NCBI GenBank assembly: GCA_034696485.1
Contig: JAQIWT010000127.1
Location: forward strand, 1-32,966
Origin: Isohypsibius dastychi
Lineage: Eukaryota; Tardigrada; Eutardigrada; Parachela; Isohypsibiidae
Direction: 5' to 3'
Length of the DNA stretch: 32,966 nt
Shown: one piece after another, positions 10,377 through 20,600 of the stretch
How the letters are laid out: each line of letters begins with the position of its first letter
Numbering within the stretch: position 1 is the first letter of the stretch
Notes under the pieces: model-generated
Databases searched by the model: none
The model's input: only the letters and a program-made list of their open reading frames with translations
Told to the model about the DNA's origin: nothing
Translations under genes and position numbers: made by a program

Positions 10377-12367
10377 ATGGACACTCTTTCAATAATTCTG
10401 GGCGCTGGATTCATCGTTTTTGCATTGTTCGCGTTTTATCTGTCCAGAGCACCCAAGGGAAAAACGCAGAAAAAGAAAGAAGATGGCGGAACAAATGAAG
10501 GTACGGTTTCAGTTTTTTGTCCCGTTGGCGCTTCATTATTTTCAGTCCGAACACGAAGTTTCATTGTAGTTGGCGAAGTCCGAAGACCAGAACCATTGGA
10601 TGAGAACAGAATAGTCGGAGGACGGCGGGTTGTTCGTCAGCGAAATCGTCCACAGCGACCTCGAGTTCAAGATGGTAATTTCGTAGGGTTTTTTTCGGAG
10701 CCCTTGTCTCTGGTAGATCTTAGTCGGAAATTGAAGTTACAACGGTTCCGGGTTCAAAGAATATTATTGAGTCGAATTTGGTTGCGAAATCGTTTAAGTG
10801 ATCTTGAGATTTTCTGTGTTGCAGCTTTTGATCACTCTGGTTCCGACTCGGGTCCGGAAGAGATGGATGACATGCTTCCAGATGTTGCATTTGGCGATGG
10901 AAGTATTGGAGCTAAAAAACGAAAGAAGTTGGAAGCGAAGGCTGATAAGCGAGCACAGCGCCAGGTTCGTGTTTCTTCGTATAGATTCCGTTCTATGACT
11001 TCCGGTTGAATTTCACTTCATTTTGAGAACAGTTATGATGATTAAAATGTGTTTTTTTTGCTTTGGTTTAGGCTGAACTCACTGAGCGTGAAGAGAAGAA
11101 AGAGCGTGAAGCGCGGCTCGAGGAAGAACGGAAGAAGAAAGAAGCTTTGGAGAAACTTAGCGAAGAAGAGCGCGTGAGTCACTTCCGGTCAATTTTCGAA
11201 AAGTTTTTCGAAGTTCTGTGTTTTTATATTAGCTTGAGCAAGAAAGACTGGAAAAAGAGGAGCAAGAACGGAAAGAGCATGAGGAGTATTTGAAGTTGAA
11301 GGAGTCATTCCAGATCGTCGAGGAAGGTCTTGATGAGCAGGAGGATCTCGATTCGCAGAATATGCTGCAGGAATTTATTGAATACGTCAAGCTGAAAAAA
11401 GTTGTTCTACTCGAGGATCTCGCCGCGAAATTCAAACTCAGAACGCAGGTGATAATCTCGCTCGAACACAATCACGAAATAATTCAGTTCTTTTGAGATT
11501 TTTCACTATAATTCCGTAAACTCAACTTTGATGATATGCTTTTATTAGGCAGAAGGTTTCGCAAATTTAAAGTTTTGTTGGTCGCATCTGCGCTTCAATG
11601 GAGAGGCTGTAATTTTAATACAATCTTCCCCGGAAGTTCAAAACTCATTTCACACTGGAAATCTGACTGGTTTTAATTTTCTAACGAATGTTTTGAATTT
11701 CTCACACAAAATTGGGTCTTTGTCTTTCTTGCGGACGCTACGAAGAACGTGGAAATTTCTACAAATCCATTGTTTAGTTTATTCCTTTAATTTAATATTG
11801 TTAAATAATAATTTTGTGCAATGGTCGATTTTGTGGTATTTGACCGGAAGTTCGAATCACATCAGAGCTACAGTGATAAAAAATGCGGTTTGCGTATCCG
11901 TGCTTTTTGCTGAAAACAGTTTGTTTCACGTCAGTTCTATTCAGAAAAAAGTTCTATGAGTTTGCCTTTTGAATCAAAAAACAGAAATCAGGAACTTGTA
12001 AATTGTTGGTGTTTTTTCTAAACACAAATCGGCATGGCGAAGTTTTGGTTGCTGTTTTCAAATCTTGTTTTCAACCGGAACGCGATAAAATTATTCAATC
12101 GCTTTGATCACGAAACAGCTGATTCGACTCTATCATCTATCGCACACTTGACAACGCGATATTTCATTTCAGGATTGTATTGATCGGATTCTCAAGCTGC
12201 AAAATGAAGGTCATTTGACGGGTGTCATCGACGACAGAGGCAAGTTCATCTACATATCTATGGACGAACTGCAGGCGGTGGCTAAATTCGTCAAGCAGCG
12301 GGGAAGAGTCTCCATATCCGACCTGGCCGAATCCAGTAACAAGCTCATCAAACTCCAAACTGCATAA
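10377..12367 (+). CDS. DDRGK1: DDRGK1 / UFBP1, UFM1-pathway ER adaptor
   Basis: Six exons: 10377-10500, 10546-10674, 10825-10964, 11072-11173, 11233-11448 and 12173-12367; 301 aa (human 314). DDRGK1 is an ER-membrane protein facing the cytosol. With UFL1 and CDK5RAP3 it forms the UFM1 E3 ligase that ufmylates ribosomes in ER-phagy and ER stress. An N-terminal signal anchor spans residues 4-22. A linker follows, then the conserved '[20 protein letters not shown]' start of a long charged coiled coil (about 110-195). Next is the winged-helix/PCI region with '[10 protein letters not shown]', '[20 protein letters not shown]', the namesake [10 protein letters not shown] (255-264) and '[18 protein letters not shown]'. 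Intron 1 is only 45 bp, a multiple of three, with no in-frame stop. Intron 5 is 724 bp. The ATG is the first before the anchor. Confidence 0.95.
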
Positions 12368-15327
12368 TTATTTTTCTCAAAATTAATTAAAATTAAAATC
12401 CCCGTTTGATAATTTTTGGGACTTTCAGAAATCCGGTGGAAATTTGAATCCGGCCGTTCCCTTTTTTATTACTTATTCTGACGTCGGTTTAGAGGAATTG
12501 TTTTATGCAAACGTATATCCTCTTATTGACGTGTTTGAAGGGATGGATGTTCAATCCGCCCACATTGTGTTTGGTTGAGTTGAGCGAGTCAAATGAGCTG
12601 CTTTCGCCAACTGGTTTTGTCGATTGATGGAAAAAGTAACTCTCTCGCTTTCTCGCGTTTGTTTATAGTTGCTTGGTTGGAATTGGAAAAAGTTCTTTCT
12701 TTCTTCTTTCTGCTACGGCTCTTGTGGGTTGAGTTTTATTTTGTGAGGCGCTTTGGCATTTCGAGCGCTCGCTCTCGGCTTGTGCGTTCCGGTCTCTGAG
12801 TTTCTCAGCAAGAGCCAACTAACACAGCAGACCCGATTTCGATTTTCAGTTCGAACTTGAGATAGATTAATTCGGATAGATTAAAAATGATTGATTTGTT
12901 AGTTTTCAGAAAGAAATGACAGAATCCGAATAAATTTGAGGAAAGAAAAACAAAATTAAAGTAGGATATATCGGAATTTGTTTTTTTATTTATTTCGCGT
13001 TTATTTCTTTAAAGCCACATTAGAAGAACTCTTTCCAAAGCCTTGTGATTCAAATTTACCAACTATGTCAACAAATAATGAATTCATTTTCTGTGGCCAT
13101 CTGATTTTGCTCAAACAATTCATATTCGTATTCTGTTGATTATATATATTATTCATATTCATGATTAAGACATCTTGCGAAAAAAGGCAGAATTGAATTT
13201 CGGTCAATATTTCGATCATTTTTTCACGCGGAAAAATTATGTATTTCCGTGCTGGAATATCGAGATTTTTTCTCGGAAGGTTAGTCGTGCAGAACATAAT
13301 GTTCTACATATTATTCAGCAACCACAATTAAAAGCGCCGATATTCTGGAAATTACTCCAGGGAACAAATAACGGATTTCTTTTGGTTGATTATTTCGACC
13401 ATTTTTCAGCCACCACCGCCACCGTAATCACGAAAATGTTATATCTCACGTGAACAATCTAGAACGGCGTAGTTTCATTTCTTTTTATGCCCTTATAATA
13501 CAAGAACGAGATACACGAAGGCGATAATCGGTCGGCTAGAAAGCTAGCAGAAAAAGTACGCAGCGAAAAGCGACACAAAGAAAGCTGTGGAGGTCATCAT
13601 GCGATGTACTTTGAAGCCTTTATGCGGCAAGTGAGTAAATAGCTTTGCTTCTTCGCTTGGCTCGGGAGCGTCACTGCGCTGACACAAGCTCGTATTCAAA
13701 TCCATATCCAACCATCCATCGCCCCCGAAAACGCTTCTGGCAAAAATCCAAATCTTTAATAGCGAAAGTGGTGCAGAAATAAAGTTCCCATGTTTGTTTT
13801 CTAAGTTTCAAGTTTGCGGAAATAATTTCCCCGAGAAGACAAGTATTATTAGGCTATTTAAAATCATTCAGAAATATCATTCGTGCAAAATATATTTAAG
13901 TGCTCACATTTTGCGATTATAAAACCTCAACAAAATTTATTTACTTTTCATTTAATTTTTTAAAAAGTTTTACGAATTGTCGTTTTGCGAAGGAATTTGA
14001 CTCTTTAATTTTAAGTGAAAAACAGCGATATGATCGTCCATTTTGTGATTGCGATTCTAAAACGCCCATGAAATTTTTCCAAACAATACTCTGCGTTTCT
14101 CTACGATTTCAAAATGGGATATTCCACTTCCAACCGTTTTAAAATTGAAAAAAAATCGCGTCAAAATTATATATCTAATTTTCTGGATGATCGAGAAGTC
14201 TCGCGAGAAATCACGGAAAACAGGACCCAAAAGAATTCCTGAGTTTCTAAATGTTGTTGATCTTTCTCGGCACGACGCATTATTTTTCTTGTTGGAAATC
14301 CGGTAAATATTGTGATTGCTTCCGGTTGTCTGATAAATCAGAAAATTTTCGATTTTCCAGCTCAACACAAAACACTTCGCATCGACCCGAATAATCATTT
14401 ATCAAATCAAATCCATAAAATCGCCTCGCCAGCAGATGCGCAGAATGAACCAGTTGAACATGACTCTACCAACTCGGTCAAACGAACAGAGGCATTTTCA
14501 TTTTCAGCTGATATCGCACATGTAATTCACAACAACCATTTCAGTGCTCAGCTCACTTACATACATACAGCCCTGATAAGGCGGTTCAAAAACATCATCA
14601 CAGAAGAACATCGAACTTGCTGACCGACTAGAAGTTTGAAAGAAAGAGACTCGGCAAAATTATCGCATCCGGAGCTCAAGTTGCATAAGCTGACACTGCA
14701 AATAAATATTCCCCATTCGAACATCACTTGAGAAATCTTGAGAAGGATGGTGAATTCTGAAGGTCGTCATGTAGAAAATGGCTGCAGCGGAAACGGATTA
14801 ATCCAGAACGGCTCCTAGAGAATTTGCACAATTAGTGTCATGCTCTCCTGAAATTTCAGTTAGAAACGAACGGGAGATTAGAACAACGATAAATATCGAA
14901 CGGAAATCGGTCAAATATATGAAATCTAACGGAGTCAAAAAAGTCGTTTTTGAGGAAAATATCGAGAATATTTCGTGGTGACTATGATAGAGGAAGTTCT
15001 TCTTTGGAATTCTGTTCGATTTTGATGTTTCTTTTTCGAACCAGAATCCATTCTTCAGATATTATTTTCGCAACAAAAACGCAACTTCAAAATCCTATGG
15101 ATTTCTCACAAAAAACACACTCCAGAAATCGTTCACTAGTCATAAAACCAACTCAGGGGTATAGATAGATTTCCTCGAATACAAGAAATTACATTCACAA
15201 TTTCCTCGCGGCGATTCAAATTTCATGATAAAAAATAAATCCAACAAGTGTGCGAATGTCTTCAAAGAACGCGAGAGAGAAAGAAACTCTTCCAACACAA
15301 AACCCACAAGGAAAAAACACACGATTA
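12368..15327. other. Three-kilobase gene-poor interval between DDRGK1 and HEXIM
   Basis: No gene is convincing here. The first part presumably holds the DDRGK1 3' end (ATTAAA-like signals just after the stop); the right part is likely the HEXIM 3' UTR. Most of it is AT-rich. Two GC-richer islands stand out: 12590-12800, with CTCTCGC/GCGCTCGCTC-type repeats and no coding signal, and 13490-13740. The latter holds a 44-codon open stretch ending at a strong GTGAGTAAA donor (13635), with no start codon or matching downstream exon seen. A 104-codon frame at 14312-14623 begins at GTG and lacks recognisable features. Confidence 0.5.
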
Positions 15328-16266
15328 CTACACTGACTCAGCTCGTGCTAATATCGGAGGCCTGGGTTCCTCCATCATGGACACTTCCGCTGCATCATCA
15401 CTGTAACTTCCGGTGACGAGCTCCATTTCCAATTCCAGCTTGCGAAGTCGCCGTTCCAAATCGCTCTTTTCCCGTTCAGTACGCAGGGCATAATCAATCA
15501 ATCCATCCTTGGAGAGAAGACTCAAGTTGGCAGTGAGAACCCGCGACCATTCCTGATCATATCCCCGATCCAGCGACCCATCATCCATATCGTTCTCCGC
15601 CACGTTGCTATCATCCGAAGAAAGAACAGCCGACTCCTGGAAGGTGTTGTCATGCTCGCTCTTGTGGTCGTTCATGAGGAACTGCGTCGTATTGTAGGGA
15701 GCCTGCGGGAAACCAAGGGTCGTCAACTGGTTCCTCCGTTCTTCTGCGCGCTTCGTCTCGCGTTCGTCGCGGTTGCGTCGTTCGTCAAAGGACAGGAGAT
15801 GATATGGCTTCCACTTGTTGTGACGTTCCCGACGACGCGGACATCGCTTGCGAACATTATTCTGATTAGCAAAACGAGCATCAGAATTCTGCTGCTCGAT
15901 CTTCTCATCAAAATCATTCGTGCCGTTCGATGGTATTACTCGGCGCTCATTATTACGCAGCTTGATGGTGGAAACGCTGCCTGCGGATTTTCTATACCTC
16001 AGGAATTTACCTTTTCCGTTGAATGGACGAATATTGCGCTGTTGTTGACGTTTTTGATGGGGGTGACCTTTGGGGTTGACGCTGGATGGCTGCTGCAATC
16101 CTCCTCCGGGGCTTTCGCTGTCCGACACGACGTTCCGTACTGAAGATACGATAGGGCTCAGTTTTCGTGAACCGTCAAATTTATCCTGTAACAAAGAGAT
16201 GTGCTCACCCCTGACTTCTTCACTGCAGCTGACGCTGCTGTTCGACTCGTCCCTTTCTTCATCCAT
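15328..16266 (-). CDS. HEXIM: HEXIM, 7SK snRNP inhibitor of P-TEFb
   Basis: Single uninterrupted exon of 312 codons, ATG at 16266 and TAG at 15330-15328 (human HEXIM1 is 359 aa and HEXIM2 286 aa). HEXIM binds 7SK RNA and then inhibits the CDK9-cyclin T kinase, restraining RNA polymerase II pause release in the nucleus. Residues 139-155 form the basic RNA-binding/NLS block leading into NKWKPY. The invariant P-Y-N-T-T-Q-F-L motif (190-197), which contacts CDK9, is intact. An acidic stretch (about 217-235) follows, then a charged heptad-like segment (about 240-283) matching the cyclin-T-binding dimer coiled coil. The human KHRR 7SK contact is replaced by an Arg-rich RKRCPRRRERH. The first 135 residues are low-complexity. 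It is divergent from MAP3K4, with about 1.4 kb between start codons. Confidence 0.94.
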   Translation of the reverse strand: MDEERDESNSSVSCSEEVRGEHISLLQDKFDGSRKLSPIVSSVRNVVSDSESPGGGLQQPSSVNPKGHPHQKRQQQRNIRPFNGKGKFLRYRKSAGSVSTIKLRNNERRVIPSNGTNDFDEKIEQQNSDARFANQNNVRKRCPRRRERHNKWKPYHLLSFDERRNRDERETKRAEERRNQLTTLGFPQAPYNTTQFLMNDHKSEHDNTFQESAVLSSDDSNVAENDMDDGSLDRGYDQEWSRVLTANLSLLSKDGLIDYALRTEREKSDLERRLRKLELEMELVTGSYSDDAAEVSMMEEPRPPILARAESV

Positions 16267-17644
16267 TATCGAACTGTAACAACTCTCGATACTCTCTGGA
16301 TAAAGAATACGTTTTCGAAACTGATCCGATGCTGCGGAGTAAACTGGCTTGGTTTAGAGGGGAGGTTTGAGAAAACGAACACAACGCTCAACAAAAACTC
16401 ATTTTTCAAATCGAATCGAGAGAGAAATTTCCGTTTAAAGACGCACACGAAACTCGAAAGTTGCTCGACTGACTGAATTTTGCTGAGATGAAAACCGTCT
16501 GCACGACGCACTTTGCCAAGTCCGGCCCTCTCACGCGAAAACTCAGCCCACTACTGTCCACGCTGTGTGTTTAACACGCTCTGTGATTGGTTACCTTGTC
16601 GAGATCCAATTCCATCTCCATTTCTGCCAATTCATCAAAATGGAACTCCATTTAACAACATCCAGTAGGTGAAGTGAAATATTATGATGTGGATTTCGTA
16701 GCCGGATGCTACTGCACCCTTAATTGGGACGTCAATAAAAACGAGGATAATGACAAGTGCGCTTTGAAATTTTTCTAGAAATGAATTTGCAAATGAATTA
16801 AGATTCAGGGTGATAGGACGCAAAACCCAGAAACTATGGTAACGAAGATTGGATCAACCGGAAGTCAGAGATCGTATGGTGCCTGTTCATCTCACTTATC
16901 CAAGTCACACCACGGTCTTTTGTTGAATTCGGTACAAATATGCCCACAAAAAAGTCTCTGGACGAAGTGGGCCGCAAGAGTATCTTCCGACCAGCCCTAA
17001 ATTATATCAGACAACTTATCATTGTTTAGATGGTTTGAAAAAGAAATATGTAAAAGTCGTAAAATATTTCAACAGATGCTGAGAACTAAGGAATTCACGT
17101 TTAGTTCCGGAATTACGGATACGTAACTGTGAGAGTGGGACTTCACCCCTTCCGGTGGATTTTACTGCGTGTGAAACTTGGTTACCGTGTAATCGGTATA
17201 TGTGGCTACCACCAGCTGTCTCGTTTTGTCTACCACCACCGTAACCGACCGACATGACCAGCAAAACAAACTTCCATATTTCTTGCAGAATCGTTCTCCT
17301 TTTTCTTCACCGACTTCGTCGCACTTCTTCCCGCAATCAGCTGACCGGCAATCTGATAATTTAATTGCTCTTAATGTGTTCTGTCGTATTCGGAGAAATC
17401 ACAGTTGCTGCACGAAGAGCTGCGTATTGTTGTTTTGCATTTCCAGGTAAGGGCTCGTCTTTTTTCCAGGAATTTGTCGCATGGAACCTGTTTACAGATG
17501 AAAGTTGTCTGCGGGCCTAGACAAGCAGCATTCAGTGTGGATTGATCAAATCCAAAAAAAGAACACGTCTTTGATTGCCGGAAAACGTTCTGAGTTTGCA
17601 TCGATGTGAGTTTTTAAAAATGGTGGAATGATCTGGAATTTTTG
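16267..17644. promoter_or_regulatory. Divergent upstream region of HEXIM and MAP3K4
   Basis: Contains the 5' flanks of both genes; no coding sequence is convincing. Near the MAP3K4 start there is a plausible 5' UTR intron, with a CCAG/GTAAGG donor at 17447 and a TTTACAG acceptor ending at 17497 (51 bp). It is followed by a 15-codon upstream open frame at 17498-17545, ahead of the main ATG at 17645. I cannot identify core promoter elements with confidence. Confidence 0.35.
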
Positions 17645-20600
17645 ATGGCCGAGAGCGGTCGAAGTAGCTCGACTTCAGGAGAGGAATATTATGGTGGAGA
17701 TGTCGATGATAGTTGTGAGAATCGCTCGACAGCCACGAAAAAAGATGCGACTCCGCTGCAGTCTCATTCCTGGAAATCACGGGATAAGGAGGAGCTGGTT
17801 GATGACGTCCATCGGAGGTTTGATTCAGGGAAGCAGTCTATGAGGAGATCTGGTGGTCGTGTTGGGAAAGATGCGTATACGAAAACGGCGAAACAGACAG
17901 TGAATTTGCTCAGGAAGCAAACTCGCAGCAATTCCTCAGCGAATTCGTCCAAGATGACTTCTCCGGAAACTGCATCTGCTGATAATCCCTTCAATTTTCC
18001 GCATGTTCCATCAGCCTCTGCACTTTCATCGCAGAACCACCAATCGTTCACGAAAACTCACGTCCACACGCATCGGAATAGGAAGATCAAGAAACGCAGC
18101 AAGGATCGCTCTTATGATCGCGATTTGAAACTTCTCGGAGCTCCTGGTGAGATTTGAGCTTTTGATTACTTGTAGAACTTTCTAAACCTGTTTGTTTCTA
18201 GAATATGAGCGTGGTGGAGTGCATTCAGTGACGACACAGGATATGGGTTTCAATAAACCGCCTTATGAAGTGGAAACAAGCAGTCGCTTTCTTAGTTTGG
18301 CTTCTCGACTTGTGGAAAAAGAAGATCAGAATGAACATGATCGCACACCTGGATTTCGACGTCAGAGTCTCTCGCGATCAATGTCCAAATGGCCCAACTG
18401 TCCTCGGGAACGCATCAAGTTTTTTGACCACTTTTCTGTGCTGATCGAGCTGGGATCGAAAGCGAAGAAGACCAAAGAGGAATCAATGAGGAAACTGATG
18501 AATGCTGAGTCTGTTCCGGAAGCGTGGAGAAATGAATTGAATGATGTACTTTGGCTGGAGTTGCAGGTAAGGTGGCAGCGATTCTGACATTTGTTTTCGG
18601 AAAACGTAGTAAGTAAATGAAGGCAATTACTCCAACGCGATTTTCTTGATTATTGTTCTTTTTTTCCGAGTTTTGAAATCGAATCTGAAAGCAGGATTCT
18701 GCGCAGTTTTTTTTTAGTTTGGTTTTGAAATGGGAATACCAAAGTCAAATGAGCTGTGGTTCAGTGAGAACTTGGTTTTTGATAATTAGATAAACACGAT
18801 GAATAAATAATCAAATTGGAAAAGTGGGATAATTTACTGTAGCCGTACAGATATTTTAGTTTTTTTCTTGGATGACACTTGGAAAAATTTCTTTCAAAAA
18901 TTTCAGATTTCAAAATTTAAAAATTTAAAATCAAAATTTTATTATGAAAAATGAAACAATTGGTTTTTCTGATATTCTCGGTATTTCAAATTGAAATGGA
19001 ATTATTTTGGTGATATTTCCATTTGATTATTGTTTTTGAATGTTGGTGTCTCCCGTTTTTTTTCTAATTTGTTCAAGTACTGTATGGTCATTGTGAAGAT
19101 TTTATATTTTCGAAAGTTCGTTGATCGCTGGATTTGATATTTGGATGGCATGTATTATTATCGGGATAAAAAATTTGAGTGGTTGGTGGTTTTTCAGGCT
19201 TGGATGCACAATCGGGATATGCATCATCAAGATCAGAGTTTAATGACGGATCGCGAGAAAATCGACGAGATGCTACATCATATTTATAGTTTTAAAATAG
19301 ACGATCCCGAAATCTGCGCACCTTGTTGCGATGGTTGTCAGGAAATCGACCCCGTTTATCTCCACGCTCTTCATTTAGCTTACCGGCACGTCAGCAATAT
19401 TCTCCACGAACTCGACGACGTCGAGCACTTATATCCCTGCACCAAGAAAATCGGTCTTTCTCACGCACTTTACGATAAAACTGCGTTCCAGGATAAGGTC
19501 AAGGCGCTGATAATGTGGATTAATTTCTATGTACAACTCAGCTATCGATTGCAAGCGGTTGCGGGAATAATGACCGGCCGGAAGTCATCAGTGGTTTTCC
19601 CGCAGTTGTTGACCAGTTTGGATGACGAACCGGAAGACACACTTTTGGAGATGGGAGATGTTGTGGATGGATCTACTGGATTCCTGGAAGCGGCGCCACG
19701 ATCTGGGTTTTCGTCAAGAGCCAGCAGTTATTTTGATCTGACCAGACTGGATAGCTCAGGAAGTCAGGCTGATATGTCCGTTCAGGCCGTTTTGCGACAG
19801 TATTTGGAAAAAGGATTGCACAAGAAAGGCCTGGAGCGGACCATTACGCAGATTCAGTCGCTGATATTCCCGACGTTGCGCCATATTCTGGATAACTTGG
19901 CGCAACCAGTTTCCGGCTGTTTTGCGCTCAACCGGCAAACTTCGGTTCCAGAAGGACGTAAGTTGAAATTCTGATTTAATAGCAGCTTTTGGTTGAAAGA
20001 TATTTTCGGTTTCCCAAGCTTGCTATCTGACGATTTTTGGTTGGTTTTCGTTATTGTTCTTCATGTTGAACCAGCTCTTTTTTGGTAATTTTTATTATAT
20101 TTTAGTTTACTAATATTTCGAAAAAATGTTGGGCGTAATTTTTTGCTACTTATTTTTTAGAATACCTGGCCTGTTTGGTTCGGTGTGAGAACTTGAACTT
20201 ACTTTAGAGTGAGTACTGTATAATATTTCTCGAAACGAAACTCAATGTCATCGATACTTATGTCCGCATACTATTACTTATGATTTTCGGGAAGCAATAA
20301 TTTGAAAAAGAACTATCGGTTGCACGAGCTTAACATGGCTGACTAGCGGCATTTTGGGAGAGTTTTTACAGTCTGTTCATCAGGGTCTATCAATTACGTA
20401 ACGATTTCCCAGAGTTATTCGCCACTTTACTACACAGTTGTCGTAATGTTTCTGGGACTGCTTGGTCCTTTGTGCATGTGGTTATTAATGGCTAAAAATT
20501 TGTCAGCGATGTGAGACGGTTTTTCATGGTTTCAGGTCAAGAAGTGGACATTGTCAAATTATGGTGTGATCTCCATCGAGAGTCCAATCTTCCATGCCTG

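Noticed and set aside
12368-15327. Search for a 7SK or other snRNA gene next to HEXIM
   Set aside because: No recognisable snRNA promoter elements, terminal T-run hairpin or 7SK 5' motif could be picked out.
15652-16143. 163-codon plus-strand open frame with hydrophobic stretches
   Set aside because: Exactly antisense to HEXIM, whose minus-strand frame carries unmistakable family motifs.
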